DNA of 10,880 bases from an uncultured Oscillospiraceae bacterium (GTDB taxonomy: Bacteria; Bacillota; Clostridia; Oscillospirales; Acutalibacteraceae), in assembly GCA_900549755.1 (NCBI GenBank), contig URPQ01000063.1, positions 1-10,880 of the forward strand. Reading direction: 5' to 3'. Below, piece after piece: positions 5,938 through 10,880 of the stretch. Position numbers and translations under genes: made by a program. The notes beneath the pieces are model-generated. The model did not search any database, had not been told where the DNA came from, and was given only the letters and a program-made list of their open reading frames with translations. Within the stretch, counting starts at the first letter, position 1, and the number at the start of each line of letters is the position of its first letter.

Positions 5938-6663
5938 ATGAACGATTACAAAGAATATCTTGAAACGGGGATCCTCGGCAGCTACAGGCCGGAGAATGCC
6001 GTGGTTAAAAAATACGACAGCGGCGCGGCGCTCACTCTCTTCCGTGATACGGTCTGCACACACGAAGGAGATGCCCGCGTCCGCGAGCGTGACGAGCAAG
6101 GCAGACTGCGCGGTACGGAATACATAATAAGGGAGCAGCCTATATCGGAAAAGCCTACGTTGGAAAAGCCTATGTTGGAAAAACCAACATTGGATAAACC
6201 TACGCAGGCAAAACCAACGTTGGAAAATCCAACGCAATTAAAAAAAATATATAATAAAAATAAATCAAGTATGTATGAAGAAATCCCTCAATCAAATCAG
6301 TCAAAAGAGGGAACGGAGACAGAGTTGACTGAAATTTTACAAAACTGCGAATTAAAAAGCTTTGAAAGCAAAACAGCGCAAATGCTTGAAAGCGCTGTCA
6401 GAGTGCTTTACTACAAGCAAAGCATTAAGCTGTCCGGTGCTGTGCTGCCGCAAACGGAAATACGGAATCTGTTAAGGCGCGTCAACCGTGATACGCTTAT
6501 AGACGCGGTGGAGGTGCTGAGGCATAACGAGAACGAGGTGCAGAACCCGCAGGGCTACCTCTACTCGGTTATTTTAAACGCCGTAAATGCCGAGCATACA
6601 AGCACCCTGCTTGAGCTGCCTGACAATATGATAGACAGGGAGATGCTCTATGCTTCTGACTAA
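5938..6663 (+). CDS. DUF6017-type replication initiator-like protein, N-terminal half missing or replaced
   Basis: A 241-residue protein. ERDEQGRLRGTEYIIREQP (about 51-69) is typical of the linker that follows the winged-helix part of RepA_N/DUF6017-type initiators on Firmicutes elements. A Pro/Thr/Lys/Glu pentapeptide repeat follows (68-102). The last ~110 residues, with LESAVRVLYY, PQTEIRNLLRRVN and NPQGYLYSVILNAV, resemble the DUF6017 C-terminal helical domain. The usual N-terminal DNA-binding domain (about 90 residues) is not recognisable; instead there is a short start of unknown kind (MNDYKEYLETGILGSYRPEN). The start is supported by GGAAAGGAA before ATG 5938. It may be a truncated, recombined or regulatory form. 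The gene overlaps the next by 14 bases. Confidence 0.6.
   Translation: MNDYKEYLETGILGSYRPENAVVKKYDSGAALTLFRDTVCTHEGDARVRERDEQGRLRGTEYIIREQPISEKPTLEKPMLEKPTLDKPTQAKPTLENPTQLKKIYNKNKSSMYEEIPQSNQSKEGTETELTEILQNCELKSFESKTAQMLESAVRVLYYKQSIKLSGAVLPQTEIRNLLRRVNRDTLIDAVEVLRHNENEVQNPQGYLYSVILNAVNAEHTSTLLELPDNMIDREMLYASD
6139..6243 (+). repeat. Seven 15-bp units encoding Pro-Thr-Leu-Glu-Lys repeats
   Basis: Seven consecutive in-frame 15-bp units with consensus CCTACGTTGGAAAAG encode variants of PTLEK (PISEK, PTLEK, PMLEK, PTLDK, PTQAK, PTLEN, PTQLK). The repeat encodes a flexible linker between the presumed N-terminal part and the C-terminal domain. Copy number could vary by slippage or recombination. 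Confidence 0.85.
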
Positions 6664-7054
6664 AACACAAAAGAAAATACTTGAAATTGTGCGGGAATAC
6701 GGCGGAATGAGGGCGGATATGCTAAACAGCCTTTGCCCCGACGCATATTCGTTTGAGGTAATGCTGGCAGTATGCGGACATCCGCCCGAAATATACTGCC
6801 GCGGTCAGCCGCCCTTTTCGCTTACATTCTTCAAGGAGCGTGAACAAAAGCTCTGCCGTTATGATATTTGCGTTGTTGAACCGGGCAGGGAAATGGTGGT
6901 AAGCGCTATGCTTGAAAGCGCGGACTCTAATTGCAGGGTGGTAATAGCGGTCTTGGAAAGCACCGAAAGGGGCAAATATCTGCGCATACCCTGCGATACA
7001 TTTATTTGCATAAAAGAAAAAACAGAATACCGTTTTTATAAGGGAGGAGATTAA
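6650..7054 (+). CDS. Small winged-helix-like protein, possibly DUF5697
   Basis: A 134-residue soluble protein. The N-terminus (KTQKKILEIVREYGGMRADM) reads like a winged helix, and the rest is a mixed strand/helix domain (CRYDICVVEPGRE, CRVVIAVLEST). This layout resembles DUF5697-type proteins encoded after initiator genes on clostridial elements, but I cannot confirm the family. ATG 6650 lies inside the preceding gene, which ends at 6663, with AGGGAG seven bases before it, so the two are translationally coupled. It may be an element-encoded regulator. Confidence 0.65.
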   Translation: MLLTKTQKKILEIVREYGGMRADMLNSLCPDAYSFEVMLAVCGHPPEIYCRGQPPFSLTFFKEREQKLCRYDICVVEPGREMVVSAMLESADSNCRVVIAVLESTERGKYLRIPCDTFICIKEKTEYRFYKGGD

Positions 7055-7059
7055 AATTT

Positions 7060-7335
7060 ATGAACATAGAGGAATTCGGAAAGCTGAATTTAACAAGACT
7101 GGACGGAAAAATATCCGCCGACAAAAGACTGACATGGGAAAGCATATATGCCTCGTACCGTTCCGAATCATTGCTGACGGGCAAAACCGTAGGGGTGGAC
7201 TCGGTAAAGCTGTCCGGGAATAAAAATACGCATTGCCTTACGGTGATAGATAATACCATAAAAATCCTTATACCCTTTAGCGAGGTTTGGTATGATAAAA
7301 AGCTGATTTACGGCAGAATACTGTCAAGATGGTAA
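7060..7335 (+). CDS. Small protein, possible truncated S1-like domain
   Basis: A 91-residue product starting six bases after the previous stop, with AAGGGAGGAGA (about 7040-7050) as an excellent RBS. Residues 25-80 (TWESIYASYRSE, LLTGKTVGVDSVKL, NTIKILIPFSEVWYD) resemble the first part of S1-like RNA-binding proteins of clostridial element operons, in which a strand-rich domain ends IP..E and then continues. Here it stops soon after, at GRILSRW, about 180 bases before the Fic gene, where the base composition also changes. I infer loss of the 3' end when the Fic segment arrived. It could instead be a genuinely short gene. Confidence 0.6.
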   Translation: MNIEEFGKLNLTRLDGKISADKRLTWESIYASYRSESLLTGKTVGVDSVKLSGNKNTHCLTVIDNTIKILIPFSEVWYDKKLIYGRILSRW

Positions 7336-7425
7336 TGCTACCTCGGTGAAAGGTTAAATAACTGAGAAAACATTCTGATCAAACTTCAGTTGTTTAAGGT
7401 GAATAACCATTGGCAAGTAAAAATG

Positions 7426-7504
7426 TTTCTGCACATAATTAAAGATTGATTGTGCATTAACTCTTGAGTTTCTGCACATACTATGCTATAATAATGTGCA
7501 GAAA
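7426..7504 (+). promoter_or_regulatory. Fic gene promoter embedded in a TGCACA operator array
   Basis: The promoter is TTGAGT (7464-7469), 17 bp, TATAAT (7487-7492). A perfect 11-bp inverted repeat, TTTCTGCACAT (7469-7479) and ATGTGCAGAAA (7494-7504), brackets the -10 box. The same TTTCTGCACAT occurs again at 7426-7436, 43 bp upstream (four turns), facing TGTGCA at about 7450-7455. So four TGCACA half-sites form two operators, one lying over the promoter. This layout predicts repression, plausibly by the C-terminal winged helix of the Fic protein itself. Confidence 0.8.
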
Positions 7505-7517
7505 CGGAGGAACTAAT

Positions 7518-8564
7518 ATGAGAAAGTTTGATTATTCTTTTTTAAATAACGGCTTATTGCCGGCAAATCTTATTAACCTTACATCCGGTATTGCTTCATT
7601 AAAGACAATGGCAGGTGTAAGAAAAGAAGAATATGCAAAGGTCTTTACTGAACTGGAAGCAGTAGCGAAGGTGCAATCGGTTAAAAGTTCCAATGCCATT
7701 GAGGGTATCGTTACCAGTGATGAGCGTATTGCTGCCATTGTAAACCAGAATAGCGCCCCATTAAACCATACGGAAGGTGAAATTGCAGGTTATAGAGACG
7801 CCCTGAATGCGATTCATATTCATCATGACACCTTAGATCTGCGTCAAAGCGATATTTTAAGACTTCACGAAATGATGATGCAGATTGCCGGTTACGAGTA
7901 CGGCGGTCAGTATAAGACGGGCGATAATTATATTATTGAGGAAGACAAGGACGGAAACAGAAAAGTTCGATTTAAGCCTACACCGGCCTCTGAGGTAAAA
8001 GAGGCAATGGAACAGTTGGAGTTGGCTTATATGGAGGCTCGGAATAATGCAAATATCAATCAGTTATTGCTGATTCCCTGTGTTGTGCTTGATTTCCTGT
8101 GCATTCACCCTTTCCGAGACGGTAACGGCAGAATGTCACGCCTATTGTCCTTGCTCTTGCTTTATAAAAACGGCTATGATGCAGGAAAATATGTTTCCTT
8201 TGAGGAACAGATCAACAACTATAAGGTGTATTATTACGAAGCGCTGAGAGAATCCTCCATCGGTTGGCACGAAAACCGGAACTCTTATATTCCTTTTATC
8301 GAGAACTTTCTTTCAACACTCTATATGTGCTATAAGGAATTGGACAAACGCTTTGCTGTTATTCATGGCAAGAAGATTACAAAGACCGCACGAATTGAAG
8401 CAACCGTTCTCAATAGTTTAGTACCGATTTCCAAGGCAGATATATGCAGTGTCCTGCCGGATGTCAGCCCTACAACTGTTGAAGCAGTATTGAGCAAAAT
8501 GGTTAGAAACGGACAAATCAAGAAAATCGGGCAATCCCGAATGACCCGATATGTTAAAATCTAA
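7518..8564 (+). CDS. Fic family AMP-transferase, class II, with C-terminal winged helix
   Basis: A 348-residue cytoplasmic protein predicted to transfer AMP from ATP to Ser, Thr or Tyr of target proteins. The order is: a Fic_N-like N-terminal region; the inhibitory helix SNAIEG (residues 58-63, the S-x-x-x-E-G motif that makes it class II, self-inhibited by Glu62); the Fic core with HPFRDGNGRMSR at 197-208 (catalytic His197 and the anion-binding loop, all key residues present); then a C-terminal winged helix (about 290-345). ATG 7518 is used because GGAGG (7506-7510) is seven bases upstream; an in-frame TTG at 7464 lies in the promoter. It has no separate antitoxin gene. It may act as a toxin-like modifier or a self-controlled regulator. 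Its flanking genes are truncated, indicating transfer. Confidence 0.93.
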   Translation: MRKFDYSFLNNGLLPANLINLTSGIASLKTMAGVRKEEYAKVFTELEAVAKVQSVKSSNAIEGIVTSDERIAAIVNQNSAPLNHTEGEIAGYRDALNAIHIHHDTLDLRQSDILRLHEMMMQIAGYEYGGQYKTGDNYIIEEDKDGNRKVRFKPTPASEVKEAMEQLELAYMEARNNANINQLLLIPCVVLDFLCIHPFRDGNGRMSRLLSLLLLYKNGYDAGKYVSFEEQINNYKVYYYEALRESSIGWHENRNSYIPFIENFLSTLYMCYKELDKRFAVIHGKKITKTARIEATVLNSLVPISKADICSVLPDVSPTTVEAVLSKMVRNGQIKKIGQSRMTRYVKI

Positions 8565-8567
8565 ATA

Positions 8568-9029
8568 ATGATTAACCTTTACGGCGCTTGCGTTCGCGTC
8601 GGTAAGGCTATGGGATATAAACGGATTATTACGTATACTCTTGAAAGCGAGCACGGCTCAAACGTTAGGGCGGCTAATTTTAAATATGACGGAATTGCAG
8701 GCGGTATTGTATGGAGCGGGGAAAGAAGAAATGACGCGCTGCCCGGCGGGGATATGAAAGAGGTTTTTGAAACCGTTAAGACCAATAACTATATGGGCTG
8801 GAAGCCCTGCACAATGGAAGAGGCTCGTGCGGCGGCGAATAACGGCACGGCTGCAATAGGCATAAGCGATACTCCATATGAGATGAATCGAGCTGATTAT
8901 ATGCGTGATCCTACGGTCGAACCCACAAAAAGTAACAGAACCTGGGGGCAAATTAAATCTGACGGTAGTTCTATCACCTATCCTGCCAATAGTGATTACG
9001 GAGCTTTTGTGGTTTATTCCGCAATTTGA
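8568..9029 (+). CDS. Chimeric ORF: 5'-truncated XF1762-like acetyltransferase fused to an unknown tail
   Basis: A 153-codon frame starting three bases after the Fic stop with no visible RBS. Residues 2-65 (NLYGACVRVGKAMGYKRI, ITYTLESEHGSNVRAANF, GGIVWSGERRN) match the second half of XF1762-family, GNAT-like proteins, which normally have about 80 further residues before this point. Residues about 72-153 (NNYMGWKPCTMEEARAAANN, GTAAIGISDT, ending AFVVYSAI) look unrelated, with an EEA..AA..G..A.G pattern seen in some secreted amidase-like proteins; I cannot name that family. The join falls near 8755-8780. It is probably a remnant of two genes, perhaps translated by reinitiation after the Fic gene. 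It is best read as decayed. Confidence 0.6.
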   Translation: MINLYGACVRVGKAMGYKRIITYTLESEHGSNVRAANFKYDGIAGGIVWSGERRNDALPGGDMKEVFETVKTNNYMGWKPCTMEEARAAANNGTAAIGISDTPYEMNRADYMRDPTVEPTKSNRTWGQIKSDGSSITYPANSDYGAFVVYSAI

Positions 9030-9052
9030 CATAAGGTATTTATAAAAATTAG

Positions 9053-9092
9053 AAATCCGAGATTTATCAAAATGATTTAATCTCGGATTTTT
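9053..9092. terminator. Bidirectional terminator between convergent genes
   Basis: AAATCCGAGATT (9053-9064) pairs perfectly with AATCTCGGATTT (9079-9090). A T-rich run follows on the plus strand, and the minus strand continues TTTCTAATTTTTATA. It serves the Fic/chimeric unit on the plus strand and the lipoprotein gene on the minus strand. Confidence 0.85.
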
Positions 9093-9112
9093 ATTTGTCA
9101 CAAATACTATAT

Positions 9113-9879
9113 CTACTTATCTGTAATTTCAGAAGGCGGAATCAGATAGTTTTTCCATTCACCGCCGTTTAAATTCCATACGGATTCATCGGAAAGGTAT
9201 TTTGACAGCTCGGGGCTTGCGGCGTAATAATTGTTATTCGACGGCAAAGTGAATTCCGATGTTTTTTGCAGAGAACCGTCAATTAACGCCTCTTCCGTAT
9301 AAGTGGTTTCAGCTCCGTTTGAATAATAAGAAAATGTTTTTTGCGTTATAAAATCTTTTGTTTGATTATTATAGCTGCTGATAGAATAAAATGTTGTTTT
9401 GTCCGCAGAACGGTTTGACAAGAGAACCTTTTTTTCTGCATCCAAACAAACATTAGCCAACGACTGAAAAGTGGGAGCCAATGTGAATTGCTTATTGCTT
9501 TCATTCCAAATATATCCTATAAAGTATTCGGCTGCCGCCGTTCTCTGATAGGGTATAAGTAAATCTTCATGTCCGTCAAAATTTATATCGCGGAAATAAA
9601 TCGGCTGTTTTGTAAAGGAAGTGTTTTCCGCCGGAATTATATTTTGAAGCTTCTCATTATCGTTCGTAAAAACCGATAATGATTTAATTGAATTTTCGGT
9701 ATTGTCTGTATTGGTTATTTCAATTTTTAAATTCGGAGAGGCTCCGCCCGAAGTATATATTACATTTTTCCCTTCAGAGAGCTTTGATTGTGACGAAGCG
9801 TTTTTTGGATTACTTTCACCGCAGCCTGCAAGCATAGAAATAACTGAAGCAGTTAAAAAATGATAAAAATCTTTTTCAT
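9113..9879 (-). CDS. Putative lipoprotein (FG-GAP/XAC2610-like), frameshifted in its signal peptide
   Basis: The body is a secreted lipoprotein: a hydrophobic stretch ends in the lipobox LAGC, followed by a Ser/Asn/Lys-rich linker and a strand-rich domain. DINFDGHED is a D-x-N-x-D-G-x-x-D calcium-binding-like motif seen in FG-GAP/XAC2610-type proteins. The regulated start is ATG 9879-9877, with AAAGGAGA (9894-9887) seven bases before it. From there the frame reads MKKIFIIF and stops, because the T tract at 9860-9855 has six T. One more T would give the ideal signal MKKIFIIFLTASVISMLAGC. The open frame extends back to a TTG at 9907, but that lies at or before the predicted transcription start and has no RBS. 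It is therefore a pseudogene, a phase-variable gene or a sequencing error. Confidence 0.75.
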
Positions 9880-9911
9880 ATGCAAATCTCCTTTGAAAAT
9901 TCATCAATATA

Positions 9912-9940
9912 ATTATATGGAATTAAATACATTTTATAAA
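9912..9940 (-). promoter_or_regulatory. Promoter of the lipoprotein gene
   Basis: On the minus strand TTTATA (9940-9935), 17 bp, TATAAT (9917-9912). The -35 matches consensus at four of six and the -10 at all six. Transcription should start near 9905, about 25 nt before the RBS-supported ATG at 9879. This argues against the upstream TTG/ATG near 9907-9902 as the true start. Confidence 0.6.
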
Positions 9941-10131
9941 GGAACAAAACCGTTACAGTTTTATAATAAATTTTCTAACCCGTACACAAGCTGATAGAGT
10001 TTTTTGGGGAAAATTGTAATTTATAATATTATGATTTACCGACAGTAAAAATTGCATTAAAGAAAAATAAACGCAAATTGCAATAGCAAGTTGAAACAAA
10101 ATTAAAATAGCAGTGACTTTATGGTAGAGGA

Positions 10132-10182
10132 CTGTGGATTTACGAAGAGAGGGGCGTAGCCCCGAACGGAGGAAAACCACAG
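10132..10182 (-). other. Stem-loop at the 3' end of the IS30-type element
   Basis: CTGTGGATTT (10132-10141) pairs with AAAACCACAG (10173-10182) with one mismatch and encloses GGGGC-GTA-GCCCC (10151-10163). It begins about ten bases after the transposase stop. No T run follows on either strand, so a role as a structural or anti-readthrough element of the insertion sequence is more likely than classical termination. Confidence 0.5.
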
Positions 10183-10192
10183 CGGCGCGACA

Positions 10193-10880
10193 TTAGGCGG
10201 CGTAAATTTTATCTAATTCCTGCTCAAACAGCTCTTCTGGGGTGCGGTATCCGAGAATTTTCCTCGGTAATCCGTTTATGCAATCGGCAAAATAGCAAAT
10301 ATCTTCGGCTGTATAAGAACTGATCGGCTTACCCTTTGGAATGAATCTGCGCAGCATTTTATTATGACATTCATTTGTACCTTTCTCGCAGGATGTATAC
10401 GGGTGCGTGAAATATACCGACATTCCGTATTTTTCAAAATCCGCCAATGTGGCAAATTCAGAGCCGTTGTCTCCGGTTACGGTTTTAAACACCTGATTTT
10501 TCTTGCTTAAAAACATTGATACCACATCTTCAAAGGCTTCTTGCATTGCTTCTGCCGTATGATTTTTAGCTTTTATCCAAAGGCACATTCTTGTCATCCG
10601 TTCCACAAGTGTAATAACTACAGGCTCATTTTCATTCTTCAGTCCGAGAACGCTGTCTATCTCCCAATGTCCGAATTCATTTCTCAGTTCAACGCATTCG
10701 GGGCGTTCCTCTATGCTTCTGCCGAGCTTCTTTTTGTTCTTGATAGCTTGCGATTTTGCTGTATTCCGCTTCAGCTTTTCGGGCAGGTCGATGTTTTTAA
10801 TCGGCAACAATCCAAGCGAAACATAGTTGTAAAGCGTTTTGGTGCAAACCATTTCCTCTCGTTTAAACAATTCGTTATGT
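10193..10880 (-). CDS. IS30 family transposase, N-terminus beyond the window
   Basis: The minus-strand frame is open to the window edge, so the start is not visible; 228 residues are seen. The IS30 catalytic core is intact. GHWEID supplies the first Asp. TGDNGSEF supplies the second Asp. GTNECHN supplies the Glu 33 positions after the second Asp, matching the DD(33)E spacing of the family. Also present are HPYTSCEKGTNECHNKMLRR and the end motif RKILGYRTPEELFE. The enzyme would cut and join the ends of its own element. The helix-turn-helix domain typical of IS30 N-termini should lie upstream. The visible part shows no frameshift or stop, so the copy may be active. Confidence 0.95.
   Translation of the reverse strand, partial: HNELFKREEMVCTKTLYNYVSLGLLPIKNIDLPEKLKRNTAKSQAIKNKKKLGRSIEERPECVELRNEFGHWEIDSVLGLKNENEPVVITLVERMTRMCLWIKAKNHTAEAMQEAFEDVVSMFLSKKNQVFKTVTGDNGSEFATLADFEKYGMSVYFTHPYTSCEKGTNECHNKMLRRFIPKGKPISSYTAEDICYFADCINGLPRKILGYRTPEELFEQELDKIYAA

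Larger units (their letters stand above)
10090..10880 (-). mobile_element. IS30-type insertion sequence, partial; inner end not resolved
   Basis: The transposase and its 3' stem-loop define the element. Its end should fall roughly between 10085 and 10131, where the AT-rich tract GTTGAAACAAAATTAAAATA is followed by GCAGTGACTTTATGG. The other terminal repeat lies outside the window, so neither the inverted repeat nor a target duplication can be shown. The coordinate 10090 is an estimate. Confidence 0.5.

Noticed and set aside
8658..9101. Minus-strand frame of 147 codons opposite the chimeric ORF
   Set aside because: It begins beyond the bidirectional terminator, has no RBS and lacks recognisable motifs, while the plus strand carries a recognisable acetyltransferase segment.
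9953..10180. 75-codon minus-strand frame between the lipoprotein gene and the transposase
   Set aside because: It starts inside the insertion-sequence stem-loop, spans the likely element boundary and has no RBS; probably chance.

Overview
The window looks like an accessory, mobile-element-rich stretch from a gut-type Firmicute, most likely a Clostridia/Oscillospiraceae relative. This is inferred from Shine-Dalgarno style (AAGGAGG, GGAGG), sigma-A-like promoters, mixed moderate-GC and AT-rich blocks, and protein families common on integrative and conjugative elements of that group. No rRNA, tRNA or CRISPR array was seen, so the placement is by family resemblance only.

Left part (1-3712). The C-terminal end of an unidentified gene (1-162) is followed by a repeat-rich gap and a strong terminator (301-346). 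A good promoter (420-448) then starts a transcription unit with a ~320-nt leader. The leader holds a possible short basic peptide and several hairpins. Next come an ABC exporter pair (NatA/YhaQ-type ATPase, ABC-2 permease) and a DUF1653-like protein with a C-terminal helix-turn-helix, ended by a terminator at 3678-3712.

Central part (3713-7335) has the character of a replication/transfer module. A 650-bp non-coding region carries ~75-bp imperfect tandem repeats and a perfect 12-bp palindrome containing TATCCTG|C, the core of IncP/MOB-P type nic sites. It precedes a RepA-like RecA-fold ATPase. A second non-coding region (5436-5937) holds two strong hairpins and three GGGGTTGC copies. It leads into a protein resembling the C-terminal half of RepA_N/DUF6017-type replication initiators but apparently without the DNA-binding half, followed by two small, tightly spaced genes typical of such modules.

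Right part (7336-9092) is a replacement scar. A complete, self-contained class II Fic (AMP-transferase) gene, with its own promoter and a TGCACA operator array, sits between a small gene that appears cut at its 3' end and an XF1762-like acetyltransferase that has lost its 5' end. That acetyltransferase remnant is itself fused in frame to an unrelated tail.

Far right (9093-10880, minus strand): a lipoprotein gene whose promoter/RBS-supported start is put out of frame by a six-T tract in the signal peptide, and an IS30-family transposase running off the window edge. The most striking observations are the Fic cassette with its operators inside a two-sided truncation, the candidate oriT/origin region, the lipoprotein T-tract frameshift, and the attenuator-like leader of the ABC exporter. 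None of these has been checked against a database.
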